A model generated the notes under the pieces. It saw nothing but the letters and a program-made list of their open reading frames with translations. It had not been told where the DNA came from and made no database searches. A stretch of 64,000 nt of DNA from Eublepharis macularius. Its lineage: Eukaryota; Chordata; Lepidosauria; Squamata; Eublepharidae. The DNA is taken from the NCBI RefSeq assembly GCF_028583425.1, contig NC_072799.1, forward strand, positions 90,134,217-90,198,216, in the 5' to 3' direction. Below are positions 10,111-20,574 of the stretch, piece after piece; within the stretch, counting starts at the first letter, position 1; every line of letters begins with the position of its first letter. Position numbers and translations under genes: made by a program.

Positions 10111-10892
10111 AGGAGGGGGGGAAGTCTTTGTAATCTAGCAGAGGGTGAGAGTAGGGTTCCCAGTTGCCCACCAGCGGCAGGCAAACTTCCAGGGGTTTGC
10201 CCGGTTTCCCACCAGTGGAGGTGGCACCCCCCCCCCCAAACAAGAAGAAAGCTGCTTCTAATTATTACATTTCCTCTGTTCTTTTATTATCTCCTTGCCA
10301 TCATACATCAGCTATGCATTTTGACATTGTCTACTTCAATTTTCCTGGCAGAAATGTAGATCTTGTTTTTTATTTTAAAATAGCTGTACAACAAAAATGA
10401 TTTGCCACTTAGATCCCCCCCCCCCCCCGTCCAAGCCATAGTAAACAGGATTGTAGATGGGTCACACAGAGGATGAAAGCAAATGGCCGAGGAAGGAGCT
10501 GCCCTTCTGTTTGTCTCTCTCGTTTGACAAAACTCTTCCCTGTCTGCTGGGTTCTTCATTCATGAAGAACAGGAGGATGGAACACTGTCCCCTTAAAAAC
10601 CTGGCTCCTAGGCTTTTTGCATGAGTATTTATTCAGGAAACTGGAAAAGACTGCACTTTCTCTTCTACCAGGTGTACTGTGACATTCAAATGCACCCAGC
10701 AGAATCAGTGGGCTGGAGTGTGCCTCTTTTTGGCTTCTGCTTTATTGCTTCTGCTTCAGCCCTGCTGGCCAAGACAGTGAGGTGTAGATGTAGAGTAAAT
10801 ATTCCTGTGTCTACAAACCAGGGCAGCTGTGTTAGTAAACCAATAAAATGCAACGCTGGCTTTCAATACCACTGTAACAAAGAGAAGATTGT

Positions 10893-10965
10893 TTCAGGTG
10901 GGTAGCCATGTTGGTCTGTAATTGAAGAGCAAGAGTCAGGTACGGTAACACTTTAGAGACCAACC
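10893..10965 (-). mobile_element. Penelope-like end fragment
   Basis: GGTAGCCATGTTGGTCTGTA, GAAGAGCAAGAGTCAGG and TTTAGAGACCAACC form the outermost part of a Penelope-like 3' end in inverse orientation. The hairpin part is missing. The following stretch, 10966-11224, shows nothing I recognise. Confidence 0.55.
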
Positions 10966-11224
10966 GGAAGATCGATTTCCTTCCCTTGCAGTGGTTCGTT
11001 GCTGTCTGTTAAGTAGCTAATCTATTTAAAATCTTTTGTCTGTCTTGCTAGTTTATTGTTTTGGATGCCATGGGTGGGGGGGATGATGATGTTGCTGATA
11101 ACAATTGACATTTTGTACCAAGATTCAACCAAAAAACTTATGGCTCTTTTTCATTTTCTAGCAATTTCTAGTCTTGTGGCAGAAATAAAAGTGTAAGAGA
11201 TAAGATTATAAGATTTTTATAGAT

Positions 11225-11545
11225 GCAGAGGAGTTAGCCGTGTTAGTCTGTAGTAGCAAAATCAAAAAGAGTCCAGTAGCACCTTTAAGACTAACTAACT
11301 TTATTGTAGCATAAGCTTTCGAGAATCACAGTTCTCTTCGTCATGATGCATGTCAGTTCTCTTCGTCAGATGCATGGTGAGCGCCGCCACTAAGTTCCTG
11401 CTAGTCTTAGGGATGCGATGGCTGTGGGATCATGACCCACACATAAGGTGGTGCATCTGACGAAGAGAACTGTGATTCTCGAAAGCTTATGCTACAATAA
11501 AGTTGGTTAGTCTTAAAGGTGCTCCAGGACTCTTTTTGATTTTAA
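11225..11545. mobile_element. Inverted pair of Penelope-like ends around a Ty3 fragment
   Basis: The left arm (11225-11397) is in minus orientation and the right arm (11449-11545) in plus orientation. Both carry GTTAGTCTTAAAGGTGCT-like ends and a CTGACGA...GAAA hairpin. The left arm has a second partial copy of the hairpin strand (CAGTTCTCTTCGTC twice). Between the arms, about 75 bases (11398-11448 and flanking bases) match the Ty3 internal region at 11964-12040, including GTGAGCGCCGCCACTAAGTT. I identify the arms as Penelope-like from memory of amniote repeats. The arrangement itself is seen directly. Confidence 0.7.
11457..11484 (+). ncRNA. Hammerhead-like ribozyme motif
   Basis: CTGACGA (11457-11463) and GAAA (11481-11484) are the two catalytic-core boxes of a hammerhead ribozyme. 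They enclose a perfect 5-bp stem, GAGAA/TTCTC, with the 6-base loop CTGTGA. One extra A (11464) lies between the first box and the stem, which the canonical fold lacks, so self-cleavage is uncertain. Penelope-like elements are known to carry hammerheads. Confidence 0.45.
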
Positions 11546-11701
11546 GATTTTTATGCAACAATTTTGTATTTTCTTATTGAAAAATCCCTAAAAATGATAG
11601 ACATAGGTCTGGGATCTCAGTCTATCAGGCTGTGCCAGTTAGATCCCCAGTTACATCACTGAAGACACTTCAAGAATCCAGTAAAAGTTTCTTTATTAGA
11701 G

Positions 11702-11979
11702 GAGCACTGTTTTATGTGCCAATCATGCTAGTTAACCCCAGAAGAGGAACCCACATCCGAGTGCGAGTCTTAATTGACTCAAGGTACATTCGGGACCTGA
11801 TAGCTCCCGCGCTAGTCACAGGATTAGGACTAAGTGTGCATAAGCTGGAGCACCCCATTGTATTTGAACAGATGGACGGTTCCCGGATGAAGGGGAACCC
11901 CTCCAGCTACGAGACTGAACGTACTCCAGTGGGAATGGGGAATCATTGGGAAGCTTGGACTGGTGAGCGCCGCCACTAA
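11702..11979 (+). pseudogene. Ty3 retropepsin region (decayed)
   Basis: An aspartic-protease-like frame contains LIDSRYIRDLIAPALV where active members have Asp-Ser/Thr-Gly. The catalytic-motif Gly is Arg here, so the enzyme would be inactive. Downstream residues (GLGLSVHKLEHPIVFEQMDG) fit the family. The spacer 11980-12240 towards the RT shows no clean frame. Confidence 0.75.
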
Positions 11980-12421
11980 GTTCCCGCTAGTGTTAGGGAT
12001 ATGATGGCTGTGGGATCACGACCCACACATAAGGTGGTGAAGCTGGGAATTATGTTTTGCTGGGGAGAGTTGCCATGAAAATAAATGGAACCCAGAGTGG
12101 GGCTCCATCCCTCCAGGACGTGGCCCTACTGACTAGGGAGGGAAAGGAGCAAATTCCTCCAGAATACACTTGAGCCAAGTGTTTGATGAAAAAGAGGCTG
12201 ATTAGCTCCACCCACCCACCCACAGGACTACAGACTGTGCAATTGAACTGATTCCTGGTCATAAACTCCCCAAGGAGAAGTTATATTCTATGAGCCCGGG
12301 GGAATGAGAGGAACTATGGAAATTTATTGATAAGAACTTGGCTCAAGGGTTTATCTGGCCTGCCAGCTTCCCTCATGCTGCCCAGTGCTGTTCCACAAGA
12401 AAAAAGACGGATTGAGACTAT

Positions 12422-12603
12422 GGCTGAATCCACACGTACCCGCATAGCGCTAAACTGTCGGAATGCCAGCGTCTTCCTGGTGTAATTTCTGATGTCATCG
12501 TGCCACAAGAGTGGCATTGTGGGGCGATGACATCAGAAATGGCGCTAGGATGATGCTGGCATTCCAACAGTTTAGCGCTATGCTGGTAAGTGTGTATTCA
12601 GCC
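12422..12603. mobile_element. Palindromic MITE inside the Ty3 RT
   Basis: The ends GGCTGAATCCACAC and GTGTATTCAGCC are inverted repeats. The arms continue through TAGCGCTAAACTG and GATGTCATCG to a short centre near 12510. The host RT reading resumes directly after it. I find no clear target duplication, so the superfamily is open. Confidence 0.8.
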
Positions 12604-12799
12604 TTTGTAAGGATTACCGAGGGATTAATGCAATCTCGATGTCAAATGCTTACCCCTTCACCCTCATCCGGGATCTATTTCGGGTGGTGTCCCAGGGGAA
12701 GATTTTTTCAAAATTGGACTTACGAGATGCGTACTTCCAGGTGCGAATAAAAAAAAGGGATGAATGGAAGACAGCGTTCAATACCCAATTCGGGCAATT

Positions 12800-13184
12800 G
12801 TAAAAAGGATTATAATTACAATATTACAAAAACCATAATGACTACAATTGGACATATGCTATAAGGAACTGACAAGCTGCAAACAGCAAAAATTGTAAAA
12901 AGGATTATAAATACAAAATTACAAAAAACATAAATTATTACAATTGGACACAAGCTGTAAGGAATAAACAGGCTGCAAACGGGACAGGGTGGTGGTTGCA
13001 TTCCTGTTTCAATGTATAAATCTTCACCAGTCAAGCAACCTTGTACAAATTTTAAAGTCAGGAATTCAGAAACTAATTGGTGGTATACAGTACAATGTAA
13101 CTTCAATCTTCATTGGTCATAAATGACCTTGCACTTGTAAATTAGGAGGCCTGTTATAAACAGAAAAAGATGATAAATTCTAAC
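12800..13184 (-). mobile_element. Unclassified young retroposon, copy 2
   Basis: This is a 385-bp insertion in the Ty3 RT, flanked by an exact 12-bp duplication ATTCGGGCAATT (12788-12799 and 13185-13196). It is the inverse of 5124-5504 with very few differences. The target duplication shows insertion by a retroposition-like or staggered-cut process. The element end (plus strand GTAAAAAGGATTATAATTAC) sits inside the A/T-rich repeated unit of copy 1. Confidence 0.9.
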
Positions 13185-13533
13185 ATTCGGGCAATTCGAA
13201 TATCGAGTCATGCCTTTCGGATTGCAAGGGGCTCCAGGGGTTTTTATGACCCTAATTAATGAGGTTCTACACAAGCACCTGTACAAGGGGATGGTGGTTT
13301 ATCTTGATGACGTTTTAATTTATTCAAAAGACTATGAGTCACATGTGAAGTTAGTATGGGAAGTATTACAGACTTTGCGGGACCACCACCTGCCGGTTAA
13401 ACTGTCTCAATGTGAATTCTATAAACAAGTATTAGATTTCTTGGGGTATCGAATTTCGGGGGAGGGATTGAAAATGGACCCTAATAAGGTACAAGCAGTT
13501 GTGGGATGGGACCCCCTGAAGACTAGGTGACAA

Positions 13534-14240
13534 TTGCAGTCCTTCTTGGGATTCACTAATTTTTATAGACCCTTCATAAAAAACTTTGCTCAGATCTCCT
13601 TGCCATTGACTGACTTGTTAAAAACAAAAGGGAAAGGGCCGCAAGGAGTGAAGCCTAGAGCTAGACTAGAATGGACAAAAGACTGCCAAAACACATTTGA
13701 GCAACTAAAACAATTGTTTACATCAGAACCCATCCTAAGACACCCCAATGAAAACTGCAAATTCACTGTGCAGGTGGATGCGAGTGATGTAGCGATGGGG
13801 GGGTCATATTGCAAGAGGATGAGAACGGGAGGTTGCACCCTTGTGCTTATGTCTCTAGAAAATTTTCTGATGCAGAGCGCCACTGGGCAGTGTGGGATAA
13901 AGAAGCCTCCGCCATTAAATTGGCATTAAGTACATGGAGGCATTGGCTCGAAGGGGCCAAGGTGCCTTTTGAGGTGTGGACAGATCATAAAAATCTCGAG
14001 GCTTTATGTACGCCCCACAGGTTAGGTGCTAAGCAATTACGATGGGCTGAATTTTTCTCCAACTATGTGTTAAAACATCTCTCGGGCAAGTCCAACTTCC
14101 TGGCGGATGCCCTATCACGATTACTCCAACATGACAGCCAAAGAAAGGAAGTGGTGGATACCATGTTTTCATGCACCCAGTTGGGGGGGCGGTGGTTACC
14201 ACCAGAAGCCAGTCGCAAAGCTCAAAAACCACCCCTGAAC
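13534..14240 (+). pseudogene. Ty3 RT thumb/connection and RNase H region
   Basis: LGFTNFYRPFIKNFAQISLPLTDL (quoted in part) follows the RT, and VDASDVAMG is the start of RNase H with the first catalytic Asp. A frameshift near 13800-13810 moves the frame. The continuation VWTDHKNLEAL and the DALSR box are seen at about 13970-14115. The region is frameshifted and not expressible as one protein. Confidence 0.85.
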
Positions 14241-14320
14241 CCAGTGAATGGGAGAGGAGGGTAAAGGAGGAGGTGGAAAAAGAAGGAGATGGCGCCCCCA
14301 AGGGAGAACTGGAATAGAGC

Positions 14321-15545
14321 GTGCATGGACTTTGGTACCAAAAGGATAAACTGTACGTCCCAGCCAGTCTGAGAGGGGAAGTGTTAAAGGCCTGTCATGA
14401 TGCAAAATTAGCAGGCCATTCCGGTTATGTAAAGATTTTGCACCTAACCCAGAGACAATTTTGGTGGCCAAATATGAGACGGGATATCTCTCAATATATA
14501 TCTACATGCCAGGTGTATCTAATGGGAAAGAAAAGGGGAGAAAACTACTGGGACTCTTACAGCCATTGGACCCCCCCCCCCCTCCAGCCCTGAGCAATGT
14601 TCTTGATGGACTTTCTCACAGACCTTCCCCCCCTCCAAGGGGAAGTCTATAATTTTGGTGGTGGTGGACCTATTTTCAAAGCAGGCTCACTTCATTCCCT
14701 GCTCCAAGATCCCAGCTGCAAAGAAACTGGCCAATTTGTTCATGCAGCATGTGGTCCGCTTACACTCATTCCCAAAGAAAGTAATTTCCAACAGGGGAAG
14801 TCAGTTCGTTGCCAAGTTCTGGCGGGAGCTTTTGCAAGTGGCAGGGATCGAGTAGGGTTTCAACTCAGCCTATCATCCTGAGACTGATGGGAAAACCGAA
14901 AGGGTTAACCAGGTGTTGGAGCAATTCTTAAGATGCTATGTTAATTATCAGCAAGATAACTGGATGGAATTTCTAGCTTTTGCCGAATATGGTTATAACA
15001 ATGCAGTGCACGTGTCCACAGGGGCCTCTCCCTTTGTGGTGGTTCAGGGATATGAGGAGAAGGCCATGCTGTGTGTTCAAAATCTGCCAAAAGCTCCCCC
15101 AGGGGATCTGAGAGACTGGTGGTCCAGATTAACAACTCAGTGGAAAGTGATCAGAAAAACTCTGTACAAAGCAAGAGGATTATAAAAAACAAGCAGACGA
15201 GAAAAGGTCTGACCCCTGGAAATAACAAGTGGGAGATTATGTGTACATATCTACTAAAAACCAGTGGGGGGAACAACCAAGTAAAAAACTGGGGTGGAAA
15301 TTCCTAGGACCCTTCCCGGTGGTGAGCGTGATCACTGAAGTCACTGCGGAGGTACAACGACCAAAAAATTTGAAAAATGCCCACCCTGTATTTCATTCCA
15401 GCCTCCTGAAGAAAGCGCCCTCCCTGTATAAAAGGCACCCAAGGCGAGGAGCTCCACCTCACACGATGGTGAATGGACAACCACACTACGAAGTTGAAGA
15501 TGTGTTGGACTCTAAATTAAAAAGGGGTACACTGTTTTAAGATAA
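14321..15545 (+). pseudogene. Ty3 integrase and chromodomain-like C-terminus
   Basis: An HH-type zinc-binding segment (CHDAKLAGHSGYVKILHL, ...C) at about 14397-14510 precedes the catalytic core pieces MDFLTDLPP, VVVDLFSKQAHFIP and SNRGSQFVAKFW. The usual Asp of the second catalytic position is Asn here. The core continues at 14913-15185. The end of the frame (HPVFHSSLLKK, then YEVEDVLDS and, after a stop, VKATDVNAP and CKFHKAYPEKPG up to about 15640) is a chromodomain, marking a chromovirus. Several frameshifts are visible. Confidence 0.85.
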
Positions 15546-15670
15546 GAGTAATGTGGAATGGGTAAAAGCTACTGATGTGAATGCTCCAAAATTGATATGC
15601 AAATTTCACAAAGCCTACCCAGAGAAACCAGGTCCATTGTGAGGGGAGGGGCATCTTGGGAGGGGCAGTA

Positions 15671-16087
15671 TGTCAGATGCGCCCTGCTTATCTGCCATGT
15701 GTGCCTATTATACTCCGTATTGTATTATATTCCGTATTATATTCTGGACCTCTGAGAATGTGTAAAGAAATATCTGGGTAACTGTCTGACTATGTAGCCA
15801 AGAGTAGCTTATCTCGCAGGTGGCTGCTTTCGCTTTCTCGGCTGGCATGGGAAAGTGTCCTTAAAATGCTGGCCAGAGCCGTATCTCCCTAAGACATGAA
15901 ATGAGCTCATCCTTGTCTTCCCCTGCCCTACCCCCTCCAACCTTCTAGGCCCTGCGTGCCTAAATTCTAACGGTCTTTACCCCAAGGCGGGAACCCTGCC
16001 CTATAACTAACGTTGCTTTGCCTATTTACATCACTTCTGTCAATGCTGTAGTCTGAGTGCACTGATACTGATGGATTTCTAATAAAG
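15671..16087 (+). repeat. Ty3 LTR, 5' part (U3-R), ending at inversion breakpoint
   Basis: A polypurine tract (GAGGGGAGGGG near 15641-15651) precedes TGTCAGATGC, the LTR start. The segment matches the full LTR at 17758-18214 in inverse orientation, up to TCTAATAAAG at 16078-16087. There it switches abruptly to antisense gag. The AATAAAG is the likely polyadenylation signal. Confidence 0.88.
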
Positions 16088-17757
16088 GCATCTCTGTTCG
16101 ATGTCTCCGATTCCTCTCCCACCTTCAGCCCAGTTTCCACTTCGCTCTGTTTTTTCAGAGCCTTGTGGGACAGCTTCGTTGTCAGTGCTGAGGCTTTCCG
16201 TGCTGGGCGGCTCTTCTCTGTGGTTTATCTTTTCCTGCTAGGGCAATCTGCCACAAAATGGCCAGATCCTCCACATTGTAGACACAAACCCCTCTTCAAA
16301 CGGATGGCCTTCTCTGTCTCTGGTGAGCGGAACTTGGAAAACTTCTCTGTTGCTCCTGTTTCATGAGAAGGCCTGCGAGTTCCAGCCCAATGCTGCATTT
16401 CCAGGAGCTTGACCACCTGGTCTCGATTTTCTACTTTGCCGGTGAGCTGCATCCATTCGAGAAGCGTTCTGGGGTCATCTTGCACTAGGGCCTTTGCCAC
16501 CAACTCCGGGTTCAGCCCCACTAGGAAGAATTCGATTTTAATTCCCTCAGTCCAGTCCAGTTCCGCAGCACATTCACGCATGGAGCGGCTGCCTTGCCGA
16601 ATCCGTTTCAATTTGGTTCTGGCCCACTCCTCCTCAAGGGGGTCTTCAAACTGGGCTCTCAAGGCATGTACGAATGCCTCAAAGTCTTGCAGCTCTGGGG
16701 CCTGCGCTCCATATAGGGTGACGTACCATTTGGCTGTGAGTCTCCCCAATCAGGAGCCCAAGTAGTTTACTCGACTGTGCTCATTCGGGAAGGTGTGGCC
16801 CCATTCTTGAAAAAATTCCATCACCTACACCAAGAAGAAACCCAACTCCTCTGGGTCTCCTTCGAACCGGGCCTCCAGTTTACGCCATCCCTGAGGTGGT
16901 GGAACCACAGGGAGAACCACTGGCAGGGCACTGGGTGTTCCCCGAGGCTGGGGAGCTGCAGGAGGGATCACTGGCAGGGCGGCTGGTACTCCTTGGGGTT
17001 GCGGAGTGGCAGGGGGGATCGCTGGCAGCCCAGCCGGTGCGGCTCGCAGGCCTGACCCTGGTACAGTTCAGTCTCCATCCGGCCCTGGACTGGCTGGTCC
17101 CCCGGTGGGAGGCAGTCGCCGCATTAGCTCGCGTAGTCCTCCCATCACCTGTAGCATGCTGTCCTTTAGGTCATCCAGTTCTCCTCGGATAGCTCACATC
17201 TCGGCACAGATGGCCTTCTGACCCCCACAGGGTTTGCTGTCTTAGGGGTCGCTCTGGTCCAATTCTGAGACGTCGTCTTTCTTCTTGTCGCCCTCTGTCT
17301 CATCCTCATCAGAATGGATGGAAGGGGTTTTCTTGGGGTCGACTGGTTCACCGCCATCCCCCTTCTTCTGTTCGTCTCCCATGCCCTCATCATCGGATTT
17401 GACAGGGACTTCCTCAGGTTTCACCGGTTCCTCAGGCTTCACTGGCTCCTTCAGTAGGTTCATCAGGTCCGTTAGGCTGCGGCTGAATAATTTGCCTCAC
17501 TACCTTAACTTGTCCTCTTGAGTCTCCGACTTTTGGGGCACCCACTCATGCGGGGTGGTCAACAGCCAGTTCTGATGTGTCGCCCCAGATTTGGGAATTG
17601 TCCCGATTCCTTTCCCCATCGAGCCTCGCTCCTGAGCGGGGAGGGTGGAAGACTTCTTTGGTATCTCTTTGGGTCCCGTACCCATCTTGTCTAGTATGAT
17701 GCAGGTAGCAGATATCAAGCCCTTCATTCCAAAGGAACAGCAAGACTTCTGCCAAAA
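16088..17757 (-). pseudogene. Ty3 gag (antisense)
   Basis: The frame 16749-16225 is a capsid-type Gag (WYVTLYGAQAPELQDFEAFV, LVGLNPELVAKALV) ending in the zinc knuckle CLQCGGSGHFVADC, a CCHC array. Upstream, 17463-17242 encodes a Lys/Glu/Asp-rich Gag segment. Stops break the gene between these pieces. Just below the LTR, the minus strand begins TTTTGGCAGAAGTC, where TGGCAGAAGT could be the tRNA primer site. Confidence 0.85.
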
Positions 17758-18214
17758 TGTCAGGCTTTGCCAGTTAGATCCCCAGTTACTTCACTGAAGA
17801 CACTTCAAGAATCTAGTAAAAGTTTCTTTATTAGAGATCCATCAGTATCAGTGCACTCAGACATTGGCAGAAGTGACATAAATGGGCAAAGCAATATTAG
17901 TTATAGGGCAGGATTCCCACCTTGGGATAAAGACCGTTAGAATTTAGGCATGCAGGGCCTAGGAGGTTGGAGGGGGTAGGGGAGGGGAAGACAAGGATGA
18001 GCTCATTTCATGTCTCAGGGAGATACGGCTCCGGCCGGCACTTCAAGGACACTTCCCCATGCCAGTCGAGAAAGCGAAAGCAGCCACCTGTGAGATAAGC
18101 TACTCTTGGCTACATAGTCAGACTTTTACCCAGATAGTTCTTTACACATTCTCAGAGGCCCAGAGTACAGAGAATAATAGATATACATGGCAGATAAGCA
18201 GGGTGCACCTGACA
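17758..18214 (-). repeat. Ty3 5' LTR, complete (457 bp)
   Basis: On the minus strand it starts TGTCAGGTGC and ends GCCTGACA, giving the inverted terminal hexamer TGTCAG/CTGACA. It contains CTAATAAAG as the probable polyadenylation signal. It differs from the 15671-16087 copy by scattered substitutions and a short length difference near 15710-15750, so the insertion is not recent. The stretch 18215-18480 shows nothing identifiable. Confidence 0.9.
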
Positions 18215-18499
18215 TAATCTAAAAAAACTGCACTATGTATCTATAACAATATCCTTGAAATAGATATAGATATATTTGTAGCCATTAGTGGCTGCAGCTG
18301 TACGGAAATGAGTTCACTTTCAGTTCAATCCTAAACAGGTTTTGGTTCCCGTTTCCCCCCAAACACTCTAGTATACTCTCTCTTAATAGCAAACATTTAA
18401 TAAATAGCAAGTATTTAATAAAATTTTAAACACAGAAACTCCATACAAAATGAGATTAAAATTACAGATAGGAACAGGGCAACAGTGCAGCAAAACCAG

Positions 18500-19500
18500 T
18501 ACAGAATATTACTTGTCAGGGTGTATAGCCATGGCATTGTAGAGAAACTTTGCTACTATTTCAGTTATTTCCACATCTGGGTTGTCAAGCAGGAACTGAA
18601 CCTTAAAATCATCAGAAAATTCTGAAAGGTGGGCTAAAATAGGATGTAGAAGATCCTGGCGTGGCGCCAGATAAAAAGGGCACTGGAGAAGAACATGGGA
18701 AACAGTTTCAACACAGTCCATCAAACAAGGACAACACCTGCTATAATAAGGAATCCCATGAAATCTACCAGATGAAATGGCTGAAGGAAGAACATTAAAT
18801 CTGGCCAGAGAAAAGGCTCTACGTAAATTGGGAGCCAGGAGTTGGTAAAGGTATACTGCTGGGAGACATTAGGGACAATCCCCAAGTTTAGGGGAGAACA
18901 AGTTCTATCAGCAGAGCTATAGAGAGTTTGTAACTCTAATCCCAAAAGACTGGATTTTATTTTTGAAAAAGCCTCAGACTCAGATAGCAGTGATAAAGAT
19001 TCTAGATAAGTTCAAGGAACTTATTTTAGCTTCAGTACAGGCTGACCAACTAGAGTTGGCAAATTCAGATAATAAATGATACATATAACTAGGGGGATCA
19101 GAATTAAAATGGAGTTTCAACCAGTATTTGATAGCGTGAAGCCATGCCTTGGTGGCCAACAACTCTCTTTTAATATGCTCTTTCTCTTCTGGAGTTATGA
19201 ATGCTGGTACCCTATTTCTAGTACCCAATCCCCTTCTCTTCACATACCAGTGCTTTCCTTCAGTCATTAACTGAATCTGAAGGTCTCCACAGGTAGTTTC
19301 CAACTGCACCTGACCAGGGATCATTCCACTCTCCAGAGCTACCTCCCTGTTTGACTGGGTAGGGAAAAATCTCTTCTCTTTAGATTTATCACCTTTCTTT
19401 GGCCAGAATGGAAGTCTACACCTACTTCCCAAACTTCCATGCCAACATCCCCCCGGTTCTCCTGTCTGTGTTAAATTGCTCTCCCTTAGAATTCCATCTC
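18500..19500 (-). mobile_element. Non-LTR retrotransposon C-terminal fragment
   Basis: Minus-strand frames 19432-18980, 18945-18721 and 18724-18509 form one decayed protein end. It has RRAFSLARFNVLPSA, then CCPC, VETVSHVLLQCPFY and a hydrophilic tail. The C-x-C...H...C pattern is a zinc-knuckle-like motif found near the end of many LINE ORF2 proteins. The same pattern occurs in the copy at 32299-32831. The clade is uncertain. Confidence 0.65.
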
Positions 19501-19944
19501 TCAGCTCTTCACACTCGATTCTTCTCTGTTAGGACTGAAAATAGACCCTCCTCTTTCCAGCTCATGCTACCCAATTAGATCCCTTGGAGTAGCCTGTCAC
19601 TGAAAGCTCTGATTCTGTGAGGGATTTACTCTTAAAAGCCCTGCAACTGTGTGTGTACAGCTCTTCCAGGCTTTTTAAAACGTCACCTGCTGGGCACTGC
19701 AGATAGGCAGGAAGTGCAGCACCTGTCTGGGCATGACTTGGTGGTCCCTGCCACCAACAATGAAGCCCACAAAGTTCATATCTGGTATGTACCCTTCGGC
19801 TTCCCTTGGGTCCCTGAAGGTGACCTCAAAAAGGGGTTGAGTCACAGCCAGCACAAGTCACCCGGTGGATCTGGCCCAGTGCCCCCAAACTGCTACAAAG
19901 GGTGCCTTCCTGCCAACAGTCCAATGGCTGCAGCTCCCCCCCAA

Positions 19945-20090
19945 GTTGGATCCCCTAACTCCCGCAACCTAAGTGATCCCCTGCCTTGTGCCCAGAGGAA
20001 GGCAGAAAAATCCCTAGGCACCTGGCCAATCTGGCCCCATAATGAAAAATTCCTTCCTAGCCCCCTATAGGGGGACTGGTGGTGAAACAA
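19945..20090 (-). mobile_element. Decayed CR1-like fragment
   Basis: TGCCCAGAGGAAGGCAGAAA, TCTGGCCCCATAATG and TTCCTTCCTAGCCCC resemble the antisense CR1 segment at 7712-7960. No termini or coding frame remain. The bases 19500-19945 between the two LINE remnants show nothing recognisable. Confidence 0.5.
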
Positions 20091-20574
20091 TCCTGGACAG
20101 CTCAGCTAGGCATAGATCACCTGGCAAAAGCATGTGAGGATATTATGCAGCATACTTCTCTCGCTGCAGAAATTGCAGGCGGAACAAAATATATTTTGAC
20201 ATAAGTAGACCCAAATTCATTCCACTTAAAAAGTGACCCCGAAAAAGAAGCCTCCAAGAGAGTTCAAAATGGATAATCCAACTCAGAGGAGCAATCCCAA
20301 TAATTTGTGTTGAGTTACTGAGACACATCTGAACAGCAAACTCATAATTGCTACAGCACAGACTTTAACGCCAGATTTTGATGCTTCAGAGCAAGAGGTG
20401 TCAGTTATCCAAGACTGTTAAATAAAGGAAATGCTGTATGAGTGTTAATATTTTAAGCACGTTTGTATTTTGAGTAAAAAATGATATTATTAACTGGGTA
20501 TCTCTGGTACTTGTTATTATATTCTATGGTACACATGGACCGGTCTGACAAAGTGACATTTATGTCAGTTCCGG

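Larger units (their letters stand above)
12250..13530 (+). pseudogene. Ty3 reverse transcriptase, broken by two insertions
   Basis: RT segments appear in order: PASFPHAAPV-like and VLFHKKKDG before 12421, [12 protein letters not shown] and [17 protein letters not shown] at 12604-12787, then MPFGLQGAPGVFMTLINEVL and the YLDDVLIYS catalytic box at 13210-13530. A palindromic element (12422-12603) and a retroposon (12800-13184) split it. A stop ends the frame at 13530 and the next block follows without a gap. Confidence 0.88.
11624..18214 (-). mobile_element. Ty3/gypsy chromovirus provirus with an internal inversion
   Basis: Read on the minus strand, the order is full LTR (18214-17758), primer-binding area, gag (about 17750-16088), then an inverted block (11702-16087), then the LTR 3' part (11701-11624). 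The inverted block reads on the plus strand as protease, reverse transcriptase, RNase H, integrase with a chromodomain-like end, polypurine tract and the LTR 5' part up to TCTAATAAAG. The two LTR pieces are complementary halves of one LTR, broken at TCTAATAAAG, which is present at both breakpoints (11691-11700 and 16078-16087). This fits one provirus with a 4.4-kb inversion. All frames are broken. Two later insertions (12422-12603 and 12800-13184) interrupt the RT. Confidence 0.85.

Noticed and set aside
9312-10184. 290-codon minus-strand open frame over the NIPAL1 promoter
   Set aside because: It lies in a CpG island where stop codons are rare, is low in complexity (Ala, Arg, Pro, Gly), and runs out of frame over the true NIPAL1 exon 1. 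A SINE fills part of it.
11624-18214. Two separate Ty3 elements in opposite orientation
   Set aside because: No second LTR pair or target duplication separates them, the gag part lacks pol and the pol part lacks gag, and the two LTR pieces are complementary halves of one LTR.
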